A stretch of 64,000 nt of DNA. Origin: an uncultured Eubacterium sp. (GTDB taxonomy: Bacteria; Bacillota; Clostridia; Oscillospirales; Acutalibacteraceae). Positions 27,914-36,857 of the stretch are shown in pieces. Both the position numbers and the translations under genes were made by a program. The notes under the pieces were generated by a model that was given only the letters and a program-made list of their open reading frames with translations, did not search any database and had not been told where the DNA came from. Position 1 is the stretch's first letter. The number at the start of each line of letters is the position of its first letter. The stretch covers positions 322,569 to 386,568 of the forward strand of contig CAJTLP010000002.1 in NCBI GenBank assembly GCA_910577195.1, in the 5' to 3' direction.

Positions 27914-29737
27914 TTATTTCTTTCTGCTCTCTGCTTTGAGACGAAGGGACTTATCAAGAATGGTTTTTCTCAGGCGGATTGACTTTGGTGTTACCTCAAG
28001 AAGCTCATCATCAGCCAGGAATTCCATACTCTGCTCCAATGAAAGCGTGGTAGGCGGAACAAGCTTGAGTGCCTCGTCCGAACCGCTGGCACGTGTATTG
28101 GTTACGTGCTTTTTCTTACAAACGTTGCAGACGATATCCTCATCCTTTGCACATTCGCCGACAATCATTCCCTCGTAAACCTCAATACCGGGTCCTACGA
28201 AAAGTCTGCCCCTGTCCTGTGTGTTCCAAAGTCCATAGCCAGTGGTTGTGCCTGTTTCGTGAACAACGATTGAGCCGCGACTTCTCGTAGCGATATCGCC
28301 CTTGAATTCCTCATATCCAACAAAGAGCTGATTCATAATGCCGTTGCCGTTGGTGTCTGTAAGGAATTCTGAACGGTAGCCGATAAGACCGCGTGACGGA
28401 ATTTTGATTTCAAGGTGTGTCATACCGGTTGAGCGAGTGTCCATATTTTCAATCTCACCCTTGCGTGAGCAGAGCTTTTCCATAACTGCACCCACATATT
28501 CCTCAGGCACTTCAATGATAGCCAGCTCGACAGGCTCAAGGGTTCTTCCGTTCTCGTCCTTTTTCATAATAACCTGAGGACGTGATACCTGAAACTCATA
28601 ATTTTCTCTTCTCATGGTTTCAATCAGAATTGAAAGATGAAGCTCGCCTCTGCCTGATACCTTAAAGGTGTCCATTGAGTCCGTTTCCTCAACTCTCATG
28701 GATACATTGGTTTCAACCTCCTTGAACAGTCTGTCACGGAGATTACGTGAGGTCACATACTTGCCCTCGCGGCCTGCAAACGGTGAATCATTTACAATGA
28801 AATTCATTGAGATAGTTGGCTCGTCAATTTTTATGAAAGGCAATGGTTCAACACATTCAGGGTCGCAGGCAGTTTCACCGATGTTCAGGTCCGCAATACC
28901 TGAAACGCATACAAGATCACCGAACTTTGCCTCGCCGCAGTCAACTCTTTTAAGACCCTCAAATTGGTATATTTTTGAGAATTTTACATTCTCCTGTGTG
29001 CCGTCCTGTCTGCAGAGCACGTAAGGTGTATTCACCTTGATTGAGCCTCTCTCAACTCGGCCGACGCCGATACGTCCAACATAATCATCATATTCAAGTG
29101 ATGAGAATAAAATCTGTGCAGGGCCCTCCATATCACCGTCAGGTGACGGAATATGCTCTAAGATCGCATCAAGGAGAGGTCTCATATCACCCTCACGTAC
29201 ATCAGGGTCAGTGCTTGAATAACCGTCTCTTGCAGATGCGTAGATAACAGGGAATTCAATCTGCTCATCATCTGCGCCAAGTTCAATGAACAAATCGAGA
29301 ACCTCGTCGATAACCTCCTCAGGTCTTGCACCCTCACGGTCAACCTTGTTTACAACAACCAGTGGCTTTTTATGTAAGCCCAAAGCCTTTTTCAGTACAA
29401 AGCGTGTCTGCGGCATACAGCCCTCAAATGCGTCAACGAGCAGCAATACACCGTCAACCATTGTTAAGATACGCTCAACCTCACCGCCGAAGTCAGCGTG
29501 GCCGGGTGTGTCAACAATATTTATCTTTGTGTCCTTATAGTGGATAGAGGTGTTTTTTGAAAGGATGGTAATTCCTCTTTCTCTTTCAAGGTCGTTGGAG
29601 TCCATTACTCTTTCTGCAACCTCTTCATTGTCACGGAAAATACCGCTCTGGTGCAGCATCTCATCAACAAGTGTTGTTTTACCGTGATCAACGTGGGCTA
29701 TAATTGCTATGTTTTTTATATCGTTTCTCTTGCTCAA
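27914..29737 (-). CDS. typA: Ribosome-associated translational GTPase TypA/BipA
   Basis: 607 aa, normal for TypA. G1 is IIAHVDHGKTTLVDEML. The switch region holds ERERGITILSKNTSI, G3 is DTPGHADFGGEVER and G4 is NKVDREGARPEEV. The C-terminal part (ERTRPQ-type SRPQVIMK, then GLIGYRSEFLTDTNG) is specific to TypA rather than LepA or EF-G. The start is TTG at 29737, preceded by GAGGGTGA; the nearby ATG is out of frame and hits a stop. It acts on the 30S/70S ribosome in stress and assembly. Confidence 0.95.
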   Translation of the reverse strand: MSKRNDIKNIAIIAHVDHGKTTLVDEMLHQSGIFRDNEEVAERVMDSNDLERERGITILSKNTSIHYKDTKINIVDTPGHADFGGEVERILTMVDGVLLLVDAFEGCMPQTRFVLKKALGLHKKPLVVVNKVDREGARPEEVIDEVLDLFIELGADDEQIEFPVIYASARDGYSSTDPDVREGDMRPLLDAILEHIPSPDGDMEGPAQILFSSLEYDDYVGRIGVGRVERGSIKVNTPYVLCRQDGTQENVKFSKIYQFEGLKRVDCGEAKFGDLVCVSGIADLNIGETACDPECVEPLPFIKIDEPTISMNFIVNDSPFAGREGKYVTSRNLRDRLFKEVETNVSMRVEETDSMDTFKVSGRGELHLSILIETMRRENYEFQVSRPQVIMKKDENGRTLEPVELAIIEVPEEYVGAVMEKLCSRKGEIENMDTRSTGMTHLEIKIPSRGLIGYRSEFLTDTNGNGIMNQLFVGYEEFKGDIATRSRGSIVVHETGTTTGYGLWNTQDRGRLFVGPGIEVYEGMIVGECAKDEDIVCNVCKKKHVTNTRASGSDEALKLVPPTTLSLEQSMEFLADDELLEVTPKSIRLRKTILDKSLRLKAESRKK

Positions 29738-29849
29738 CTCATCACCCTCAATTTAAATCTGTTATATAAAATAATCGTTTGTATTTTACCACTTAGCCGG
29801 ACGCTTGGCAAGTGTTTATGTCCGACTTTTGGAAAAAGAGACAATTTGC

Positions 29850-29878
29850 TTTACAAATTACTGTTATTTTGATAAAAT
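29850..29878 (+). promoter_or_regulatory. Promoter of the DUF4091 gene
   Basis: TTTACA (29850-29855), 17-base spacer, TAAAAT (29873-29878), about 48 bases before the ATG. Confidence 0.55.
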
Positions 29879-29925
29879 CAAGATAACTCAGTAAATAAAT
29901 TTATAAGTAATTACGGAGCATTGAT

Positions 29926-31536
29926 ATGAAAGAATTTTTTATTGCATCTTCACTTGAGAAGATTTTTCCGAACAGCAGAGATATTGCAGAGCTTGAAAGA
30001 ATGTCTATGCTGAAAAATGAGAGGAAGGCATTTCAGCTCGTTTTCAGAGTAAAAAAGGGAGACAGTATTTCCTTTGATGTGGAATCTGCACTTTTTGAAT
30101 ATATGAATTTTTCCGTTGTCAAAATGATTAAGGGCGGTTATGTTAAGGACAAAAACGCTGATGATTATTATATTGAAGAGCCACACGAGTATTACCCTGA
30201 TTTGCTTGTGCCGATGAATGGCACCTGTTTTACTGCACTTGAGGACGGACTGAACTGCGTGTGGGTACAGATTGCAGGTGATGCTCTGCCTGCAGGAAAT
30301 TACAACATCTGTATAAAATACGGTGATGAGGAATGCAGTATCGAAGTTCGTGTTATTGATGCGCAGCTGCCAAAGCAGTCTTTGATTTATACCAACTGGT
30401 TTCATACGGACTGTCTTATGAGTGTATACGGCTTTGAAGCATTTTCAGACGAGTACTGGGAAACGGTTGAAAAGTTCCTGCACCATGCAGCTGATTATGG
30501 TATGAACTGCGTTCTTACTCCTCTCTTTACACCCCCTCTTGATACGAAGGTCGGCGGCGAACGTCCGACAGTTCAGCTGGTTGATGTTAAGGTCGTGGGC
30601 AAAAATGAATACAGCTTTGCATTTGATAAGCTTGATAAATGGCTTGAAATGTGTGACCGCTGTAATATTGAATATTACGAAATGAGCCACTTGTTCACAC
30701 AGTGGGGAGCACGTCACGCACCGAAGATTATAGCAGAAAAGAATGGGGTTAAGAAACGTATCTTCGGCTGGAGAACAAGGGCATGCGGTAAAAGATACCG
30801 TTTGTTTATAGAGCAGTTTGCAAAGGCAATTACAAAATATATTGATGAAAAGGGTATACGTGAAAGATGCCTTTTCCATGTATCTGACGAGCCTGCCACT
30901 TCCATGAAAAGAGCTTATTCAAAGGCTGCGAAAATAGTCAGAGACAACTTCAAAGGTTTTAAAATCATTGATGCACTGTCCTCATTCGATTTTTATAAAA
31001 ACGGACTGATTGAACAGCCGATACCTGCAAATGATCATATTGAGCCGTTTATCGGTAATGTGCCGGAGCTTTGGACCTATTATTGCTGTGCGCAGGGCAG
31101 TAAGTATGTTTCGAACCGATTTTTTGCAATGCCGTCTGAACGTAACCGAGTACTCGGTCTCCAGCTGTATAAATTCAATGTTAAAGGCTTTTTGCACTGG
31201 GGATATAATTTCTACTATACGCAGTATTCAAAGGCAATTATCAATCCCTTTGAGGTTTCGGATGCAGGCGGTAAGTTCCAGTCAGGTGACAGCTTTGTTG
31301 TTTATCCCGGTGAAAACAGGGAGCCGCTCGATTCTCTCAGACTTCATGTATTTTATGATGCCTTTCAGGATATGCTTGCTCTGCAGCTGCTTGAAAGCAA
31401 AATCGGATATGAGAAAACACTCGCACTTGTTGAACAGGGACTTGAAAAGCCATTGTCCTTTACGGAATATCCTCACGATGCACGCTGGCTTGAAAATGTG
31501 CGTGAGCGTGTAAATGCTGCAATAGCAGAGAGTTAA
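29926..31536 (+). CDS. DUF4091 (glycoside hydrolase 123-like) protein
   Basis: 536 aa, with no signal peptide, so intracellular. The N-terminal beta domain (about 1-145) contains NERKAFQLVFRVKKG and ends with a GNYNICIKYG-type strand. The TIM-barrel-like part contains NWFHTDC, the HVSDEP motif near residue 325 (a candidate acid/base Asp-Glu), and GFLHWGYNFYY near 425. The end (FQDMLALQLLE) matches the DUF4091 C-terminus. Related enzymes cleave N-acetylhexosaminide or other glycosides; the substrate is not predictable here. Start ATG 29926 behind ACGGAGC. It is monocistronic, with a hairpin after the stop. Confidence 0.85.
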   Translation: MKEFFIASSLEKIFPNSRDIAELERMSMLKNERKAFQLVFRVKKGDSISFDVESALFEYMNFSVVKMIKGGYVKDKNADDYYIEEPHEYYPDLLVPMNGTCFTALEDGLNCVWVQIAGDALPAGNYNICIKYGDEECSIEVRVIDAQLPKQSLIYTNWFHTDCLMSVYGFEAFSDEYWETVEKFLHHAADYGMNCVLTPLFTPPLDTKVGGERPTVQLVDVKVVGKNEYSFAFDKLDKWLEMCDRCNIEYYEMSHLFTQWGARHAPKIIAEKNGVKKRIFGWRTRACGKRYRLFIEQFAKAITKYIDEKGIRERCLFHVSDEPATSMKRAYSKAAKIVRDNFKGFKIIDALSSFDFYKNGLIEQPIPANDHIEPFIGNVPELWTYYCCAQGSKYVSNRFFAMPSERNRVLGLQLYKFNVKGFLHWGYNFYYTQYSKAIINPFEVSDAGGKFQSGDSFVVYPGENREPLDSLRLHVFYDAFQDMLALQLLESKIGYEKTLALVEQGLEKPLSFTEYPHDARWLENVRERVNAAIAES

Positions 31537-31552
31537 ACCGCACAATAATTAA

Positions 31553-31579
31553 AAAGCAGAAGGATTATCCTTCTGCTTT
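31553..31579 (+). terminator. Terminator-like hairpin after the DUF4091 gene
   Basis: AAAGCAGAAGGA (31553-31564) pairs with TCCTTCTGCTTT (31568-31579) with a 3-base loop. The T-run is stronger on the minus strand (TTTTTAATT), so it may work both ways. Confidence 0.75.
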
Positions 31580-31931
31580 GACTGCCGATAAAGTGGGCTG
31601 AAACACGCCATATTAAATAATTTAATAGTTATATGATAGATTTGTGGGGGCGGCGTTCACGACGACCCGTTTTAATCCGACAATCTTAAACGCCGCATAA
31701 ACTTTAATGTTTATGCGGCGTTTGGCGTTTTTTGTCTTTTGCTCGGAGGCAGTACCTATGTACAGCTCCCACTCACAAAATACAAAATTCAGTTCCATTT
31801 CTCAACAGCCGTCAGCGTGTAGAAATTTGCAATTTAACTTTTTCTACACGCTGAAAGCATAGCATTTGCTATGCTTTTTCGACAAGCTGAAGCATCGATG
31901 AGTTTACCATCGGTGCTTTTGCTTTTACAGG
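31580..31931. other. Hairpin-rich intergenic region, no gene seen
   Basis: Together with 31553-31579 there are five long stems. Perfect stems: 31688-31702/31709-31723 (AAACGCCGCATAAAC), 31812-31825/31841-31854 (TCAGCGTGTAGAAA) and 31854-31863/31868-31877 (AAAGCATAGC). One with a G-U pair: 31890-31900/31908-31918. They lie between convergent genes, so some must act as terminators. That number of long perfect stems is more than two transcripts need. Confidence 0.6.
31890..31918 (-). terminator. Hairpin immediately after glnS, probable terminator
   Basis: On the minus strand AAGCACCGATG pairs with CATCGATGCTT, 14 bases after the glnS stop. No long T-run follows; the next hairpin (31854-31877) may assist. 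Confidence 0.5.
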
Positions 31932-33620
31932 TTATTTATTTTTTTTGTTAAAGCTGTCACGCAGTGCAACCGTTCTGTTGAATACAGGCTTATCGTCTGT
32001 TGAATCCTTGTCCTTGCAGAAATAGCCGTTTCTCATAAACTGATACTTTGCCCCTGCTTCACAATCTGCAAGCGCCTTTTCAACATATCCGTTTACAACA
32101 ACAAGGGAGTCAGGGTTAAGGTTATCCTCAAATGAGCTTACGCCCTCCTCGTTGCTTGGATTCTCCACATCAAAGAGTCTTTCATAAAGTCTGATTTCAG
32201 CAGGGCAGTTATCCTTTGCAGATACCCAGTGAATTGTGCCCTTAACCTTTCTGCCATCCGGTGCATCTCCGCCAAGAGTTTCAGGGTCATATGTGCAGTG
32301 AACACAGCAAACCTCACCGTTCTCGTCCAGGTCGTAGCCTGTACAGGTGACAAAATAAGCCTTGTAAAGTCTTACCTCATTGCCTACAAAAAGACGTCTG
32401 TACTTTTTAATCGGCTCAATCATAAAGTCGTTCTTTTCAATCCAGAGCTCTTTTGAAAACGGCATCGTTCTTGAGCCATATTCAGGGTGATCTGGATGGT
32501 ATTCACATTCAATATCCTCCGTTTTATCCTCCGGATAATTGTCGATGACAAGCTTGAGAGGGTCAATTACAGCCATTGCGCGCGGTGAATTTGCGCCGAG
32601 ATTGTCACGCACACAAGCCTCAAGCAGAGCAAAGTCAATAACGCTGTAGGCTTTTGAAACACCGATTCTTTCGCAGAAATCACGGATTGCCTCAGCAGGA
32701 TAGCCTCTTCTTCTCATACCGCTGAGTGTAGCCATTCTTGGGTCATCCCAGCCGGATACAATCTTGTCCTTAACCAGTTGCAGGCACTTTCTCTTTGATG
32801 TGAGTGTATAGTTAAGGTTCATTCTTGCGAATTCAATCTGTCTCGGCTTTTCCCAGTCGATAAGCTCATTTACAAACCAATCGTAAAGCGGTCTGTGATT
32901 TTCAAACTCAAGTGAGCAGAGGGAGTGTGTTACTCTTTCATATGCGTCGGAAAGCGGATGTGCAAAATCGTACATAGGGTATACGCACCATTTGTCACCT
33001 GTTCTGTGGTGATGTGCATACATAATTCTGTAAATGATAGGGTCACGCATATTGAGGTTAGGTGATGCCATATCAATTTTTGCTCTGAGCACCTTTGACC
33101 CCTCAGGGAATTCACCCTTCGTCATACGCTCAAATAAATCAAGGTTTTCCTCAATCGGTCTGTCTCTGTATGGTGAGTTCTTACCTGCTTCGGTGAGCGT
33201 ACCTCTGTATTCTCTTATCTGCTCCGGTGTAAGCTCACATACAAATGCCTTGCCCTTCTTGATAAGCTTGATTGCACATTCATAAATGAAATCAAAATAG
33301 TCGGATGCATAATAAACATTATCATAGTCAAAGCCAAGCCATTTGATGTCCTCTTCGATAGCCTCAACATACTCTGTATCTTCTTTTGTAGGATTTGTAT
33401 CATCCAGTCTCAGGTTGCAGACACCCTTGTACTTGTCCTTAACACCAAAATTGATGCAGATAGCCTTAGCGTGACCGATATGAAGATAGCCGTTTGGCTC
33501 AGGAGGGAAACGGGTCTGAATGGACTGATACTTTCCTTCCGCCAGATCTTCATCAATAAAATCGTGAATAAAATTGGAATTTGTGATTTTTTCTTCTGTG
33601 TTATTTATTTCAGCCATCAT
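31932..33620 (-). CDS. glnS: Glutaminyl-tRNA synthetase
   Basis: 562 aa. The class I HIGH motif is in RFPPEPNGYLHIGHAKAI, a GlnRS signature. The YDFAHPLSDAYERVTHSLCS segment and the KMSKS-equivalent LTSKRK support GlnRS rather than GluRS, as does the C-terminal beta-barrel anticodon domain. It charges tRNA-Gln directly. Two adjacent ATGs (33620 and 33617) both follow GAGGAGG; the first overlaps the gltX stop (ATGA). The gene is second in a gltX-glnS operon. Confidence 0.96.
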   Translation of the reverse strand: MMAEINNTEEKITNSNFIHDFIDEDLAEGKYQSIQTRFPPEPNGYLHIGHAKAICINFGVKDKYKGVCNLRLDDTNPTKEDTEYVEAIEEDIKWLGFDYDNVYYASDYFDFIYECAIKLIKKGKAFVCELTPEQIREYRGTLTEAGKNSPYRDRPIEENLDLFERMTKGEFPEGSKVLRAKIDMASPNLNMRDPIIYRIMYAHHHRTGDKWCVYPMYDFAHPLSDAYERVTHSLCSLEFENHRPLYDWFVNELIDWEKPRQIEFARMNLNYTLTSKRKCLQLVKDKIVSGWDDPRMATLSGMRRRGYPAEAIRDFCERIGVSKAYSVIDFALLEACVRDNLGANSPRAMAVIDPLKLVIDNYPEDKTEDIECEYHPDHPEYGSRTMPFSKELWIEKNDFMIEPIKKYRRLFVGNEVRLYKAYFVTCTGYDLDENGEVCCVHCTYDPETLGGDAPDGRKVKGTIHWVSAKDNCPAEIRLYERLFDVENPSNEEGVSSFEDNLNPDSLVVVNGYVEKALADCEAGAKYQFMRNGYFCKDKDSTDDKPVFNRTVALRDSFNKKNK

Positions 33621-35278
33621 TTTACCTCCTCATAATGCTTGATTGCTTTTTCTATTCTGCTTTGTACTCTGTCTGCACCAAGCAGTGCGGTGATTGCGTA
33701 AAGGTCAGGTGTGTTTGTCCTGCCTGTGAGAGCAACACGTATTATGGTTGAAACATCACCAACGTGACCCTTGAATGCATCAGGATTCTGTTTGAATTCT
33801 TTTACGTTAGGTGTGCAGCCAACCGGCTCGCAGATGCTTTTTATTTTACTGAACCAGGTATCTTTATCATCATTGATGTCAACAATATCCTTATAAAGCT
33901 TTAATATCCGGACGGCAAGCTCAGGTGTGGCATTGCCTGTAAGCTCGTAGTTTTCCTCAAAGGTTTCATCATACATATAGCTGATGTAGTCAGGGATATC
34001 CGACCATTTTGCAATATCCTTACGCGGCTTTTTATTGCCCCTGTCAATGTTGAGTACAGCAGTCGCATAGGTCTTGTCCTGCTCGTAGAGGTCTGCAAGC
34101 TGTGTATTGAATTCCTTTGCCCATTCATAGGATTGTGCAAATACTTCATCGGCAGTCATCACGCTGATCACATTTTTTGATACGTCGGTCAGCTTGACCA
34201 TATCAAACAGTGCACCTGATACGGACATCTTTTTAAGATTGAATGGGAATGCATTTATGTCAGCGTCCTTATTTACTCTGCGCCAGTCCTCAAAATTTGA
34301 GTTCATAATGGTCATCATATATTCGTTGACTGATGAGGATGGGAAGCCCTCCTGCTTGTAGTAGGTAACAGCAGCCTCAGGGTCCTTTCTCTTTGACAGC
34401 TTGCGCTTGCCCTCGCCCTCCGTTTTCATAATCGGAGCAACGTGTGCGTATTTAACAGGCTTAAAGCCGAGAACTCTGAACAGCTGTAAATGCAGCGGAA
34501 CAGATGCAATCCACTCGTCACCGCGTGTAACATGAGTAGTTCTCATAAGATGATCGTCAATTGCGTGAGCAAAATGATAGGTCGGAATGCCGTCTGTTTT
34601 AAGAAGAACAACGTCAATAACATTTTCAGGCATTTCAATTTTTCCTCTTATCATATCATCGAAATAGCATTTTTTATTGATATCACCGGGTGACTTAAGA
34701 CGGAGTGTCCAGGTTTTACCTTTTTCAATATTGGCTTTTATCTCCTCAAAGGAAAGGTCACGGCATTTTGCATATTTGCCGTAGTAGCCTTTAATGTCCT
34801 CATTTTCCTGTTGAGTTCTTATATTTTCAAGCTCTTCGGCAGAGCAGAAGCAAGGATACGCAAATCCCTGTTCAACCAGCGATTTTGCATATGTCTGATA
34901 AATTTCTTTTCTCTGGCTCTGATAGTAGGGACCATATTCACCCTTTTGTGTGCCATCAATCATAACACCCTCGTCAGGCGTTACATCGTAGGCAGCAAGT
35001 CCCTGAAGCATAACCTCAACAGCACCGTCAATCTTTCTCTTCTGGTCAGTGTCCTCAACTCTTACAAAAAATATTCCGTCTGTTGCCTTTGCCGTTTTGT
35101 ATGCAACAGTACCTGTGAAAAGATTACCGAAATGAAGAAAGCCTGTAGGACTTGGTGCAAGGCGTGTAACGCGTGCACCCTCCTTCAGATTTCTCTGTGG
35201 ATAGAGTTCTTCATAATAGTCAGGTGTCTTATCTATATCCGGAAATAATAGCTCTGCTAATTTGTTATAATCTGTCAT
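33617..35278 (-). CDS. gltX: Glutamyl-tRNA synthetase
   Basis: 553 aa from the ATG at 35278, which follows ATAGGTGA; an upstream in-frame start is rejected. The catalytic core opens RLAPSPTGFLHFGNLFTG (HIGH variant HFGN), followed by FVRVEDTDQKRK, then THVTRGDEW and the KMSKS loop GKRKLSKRKDP. The alpha-helical anticodon domain occupies the C-terminal third. At 553 aa it is longer than the roughly 480-aa bacterial norm. Because glnS is directly downstream, this GluRS is probably tRNA-Glu-specific, which is inference. Confidence 0.94.
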   Translation of the reverse strand: MTDYNKLAELLFPDIDKTPDYYEELYPQRNLKEGARVTRLAPSPTGFLHFGNLFTGTVAYKTAKATDGIFFVRVEDTDQKRKIDGAVEVMLQGLAAYDVTPDEGVMIDGTQKGEYGPYYQSQRKEIYQTYAKSLVEQGFAYPCFCSAEELENIRTQQENEDIKGYYGKYAKCRDLSFEEIKANIEKGKTWTLRLKSPGDINKKCYFDDMIRGKIEMPENVIDVVLLKTDGIPTYHFAHAIDDHLMRTTHVTRGDEWIASVPLHLQLFRVLGFKPVKYAHVAPIMKTEGEGKRKLSKRKDPEAAVTYYKQEGFPSSSVNEYMMTIMNSNFEDWRRVNKDADINAFPFNLKKMSVSGALFDMVKLTDVSKNVISVMTADEVFAQSYEWAKEFNTQLADLYEQDKTYATAVLNIDRGNKKPRKDIAKWSDIPDYISYMYDETFEENYELTGNATPELAVRILKLYKDIVDINDDKDTWFSKIKSICEPVGCTPNVKEFKQNPDAFKGHVGDVSTIIRVALTGRTNTPDLYAITALLGADRVQSRIEKAIKHYEEVK

Positions 35279-35320
35279 ATTTTCACCTATATTTTTAAAT
35301 TTACCAATAAAATACATAAT

Positions 35321-35349
35321 ATTATCGCATATATTATGTAATTAATCAA
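35321..35349 (-). promoter_or_regulatory. Promoter of the gltX-glnS operon
   Basis: On the minus strand TTGATT (35349-35344), 17-base spacer, GATAAT (35326-35321), about 45 bases before the gltX ATG. Confidence 0.6.
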
Positions 35350-35439
35350 CATTAAATAAATATATTTTATTGAAAAAATTATTTTATTATGATAGATTAT
35401 TTTATGTATTATATATTAATTTATAATGGAGGATGACCT

Positions 35440-35616
35440 ATGGAGCTGCCAAATGATCCTTTTATGCTGTTGAGCGTTATTAATCTTAAGCTAAGAGATT
35501 TTTATTCAAGCCTTGATGCACTTTGTGCGGATATGGATATAAATAAAGATGAGCTTTGCAAAAAACTGGAAGCAGCAGGCTTCAACTATGATGAGAATAA
35601 TAACAAATTCTGGTGA
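35440..35616 (+). CDS. DUF4250 family small protein (58 aa)
   Basis: ATG at 35440 behind ATGGAGGATG. The peptide starts ELPNDPFMLLSVINLKLRD and continues FYSSLDALC, with a C-terminal GFNYDENNNKFW. This is the characteristic pattern of DUF4250, a cytoplasmic small-protein family of Firmicutes with no known function. It is monocistronic as far as can be seen; the perR promoter lies 30 bases after its stop. Confidence 0.88.
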   Translation: MELPNDPFMLLSVINLKLRDFYSSLDALCADMDINKDELCKKLEAAGFNYDENNNKFW

Positions 35617-35644
35617 AAATCAGAATTTTATTTATAAAAAACTG

Positions 35645-35672
35645 TTGACAAATTATGGAAAATATGTATAAT
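35645..35672 (+). promoter_or_regulatory. Promoter of the perR-rubrerythrin operon
   Basis: TTGACA (35645-35650), 16-base spacer, TATAAT (35667-35672): both hexamers are consensus. Confidence 0.8.
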
Positions 35673-35676
35673 TAAA

Positions 35677-35691
35677 TTGTAATCATTACAA
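35677..35691 (+). promoter_or_regulatory. Per box (PerR operator)
   Basis: TTGTAATCATTACAA is a perfect 7-1-7 inverted repeat, one symmetric base pair away from the classical TTATAATNATTATAA Per box. It lies just after the -10 hexamer, over the expected transcription start. This implies autorepression and co-repression of rubrerythrin. Confidence 0.82.
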
Positions 35692-35720
35692 AGTAATAAT
35701 AATTACAAGGTGGTGACAGA

Positions 35721-36119
35721 GTGAATACAAGAGAGATTATTGACCTTTTTAAAGAAAACGGTCTTAAGGCAACACCGCAGCGTATAGCCGTTTATAACTT
35801 CCTTGTGGAAAACCCTGTTCACCCTGATGTGGAAACCGTTTATCAATCCATGATAATGGATAATCCGTCTTTCTCAAAAACAACAGTTTATAACTGTCTG
35901 CAGGCACTGACGGATTGCGGTCTGCTGATACCTGTTAAGATTGATAATGAAAAAATCAGATATGATGCGGACACCAGCTTTCACGGACATTTCAAATGTG
36001 ACTGCTGCGGCAGGATATATGATTTTAAATGCTTTGATGAAAAAGTATCAGGGATTGATAATTTTAAAATCAAGCAGAGGGATGTTTATTACAGTGGCTT
36101 ATGCAGCTGCTGCATATAA
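35721..36119 (+). CDS. perR: Fur-family peroxide-responsive repressor, PerR type
   Basis: 132 aa. The start is GTG 35721, behind AAGGTGG. The N-terminal winged helix contains LKATPQRIAVYNFL and SFSKTTVYNCLQAL. The dimerisation domain has FHGHFKCDCCGRIYDF and the C-terminal CSCC, giving two CxxC pairs for the structural zinc site. The short length and the rubrerythrin gene 29 bases downstream favour PerR over Fur or Zur. A Per box overlaps its own transcription start. Loss of repression on peroxide exposure would raise rubrerythrin. Confidence 0.9.
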   Translation: MNTREIIDLFKENGLKATPQRIAVYNFLVENPVHPDVETVYQSMIMDNPSFSKTTVYNCLQALTDCGLLIPVKIDNEKIRYDADTSFHGHFKCDCCGRIYDFKCFDEKVSGIDNFKIKQRDVYYSGLCSCCI

Positions 36120-36148
36120 TATAATTTAATTTAAAGGAGTAATTTAAA

Positions 36149-36685
36149 ATGGCTAAGAAGTATTATTGCCCTGTTTGCGGCTACGAAAGTGACGAACCAA
36201 TTGATGTTTGCCCTGTTTGCGGAGCAAAGATGGAGGAAAGAAAAGAAGGTGTTACATCTTGGGCTGCTGAGCACCAGGTAGGTATCATTGACGGTGTTGA
36301 CGAGGCTATCGTTCAGGGCCTTCGTGACAACTTCAACGGTGAGTGCACAGAGGTAGGTATGTACCTTGCAATGGCAAGAGTAGCTCACAGAGAGGGTTAT
36401 CCGGAAATCGGTCTTTACTGGGAAAAGGCTGCTTATGAAGAGGCAGACCACGCAGCAAGATTTGCTGAGATGCTCGGCGAGGTTGTAACAGATTCAACAA
36501 AGAAGAATCTTGAAATGAGAGCTTCTGCTGAAAACGGTGCTACACTTGGTAAGACTCAGCTTGCTAAGATGGCTAAGGAGCAGGGACTTGACGCTATCCA
36601 CGACGCAGTTCATGAGATGGCAAGAGACGAGGCTCGTCACGGTAAAGCATTTGAGGGTCTCCTCAAGAGATATTTTGCTGACTGA
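36149..36685 (+). CDS. Reverse rubrerythrin (N-terminal rubredoxin domain)
   Basis: 178 aa behind TAAAGGAGT. The rubredoxin-like iron site comes first (YYCPVCGYES and VCPVCGAKMEE, residues 1-35), followed by the ferritin-like diiron domain. Its ligand helices are visible as GECTEVGMYL, YEEADHAARFAEM and MARDEARHGKAFEGLL. Rubredoxin at the N-terminus defines the 'reverse' architecture. These proteins reduce peroxide in anaerobes using NADH through rubredoxin-type partners. It forms an operon with perR and ends at a strong terminator. High expression is suggested by the clean ribosome binding site. Confidence 0.94.
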   Translation: MAKKYYCPVCGYESDEPIDVCPVCGAKMEERKEGVTSWAAEHQVGIIDGVDEAIVQGLRDNFNGECTEVGMYLAMARVAHREGYPEIGLYWEKAAYEEADHAARFAEMLGEVVTDSTKKNLEMRASAENGATLGKTQLAKMAKEQGLDAIHDAVHEMARDEARHGKAFEGLLKRYFAD

Positions 36686-36703
36686 TATCTAACAAATATT
36701 TCA

Positions 36704-36742
36704 TATAAAAAAGGTTGTCGGAATGAACCGGCAGCCTTTTTT
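36704..36742 (+). terminator. Terminator of the perR-rubrerythrin operon
   Basis: AAAAAAGGTTGTCGG pairs with CCGGCAGCCTTTTTT (two G-U pairs, 6-base loop), and the T-run is part of the 3' arm. Confidence 0.9.
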
Positions 36743-36857
36743 GTTAGTAAGAAGAATTATAAACTAAATATAAATAACCTAAACAATATATAAACAAATC
36801 CGGTTTTATTTGCTATATCATCCGAATTATGATATAAGGAAATCAAGAGGTGATATT

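Noticed and set aside
35600..35720. Riboswitch or T-box upstream of perR or the tRNA synthetase genes
   Set aside because: No conserved T-box or other known aptamer core was found; the promoter and Per box explain the perR leader, and the gltX leader is only about 40 bases.
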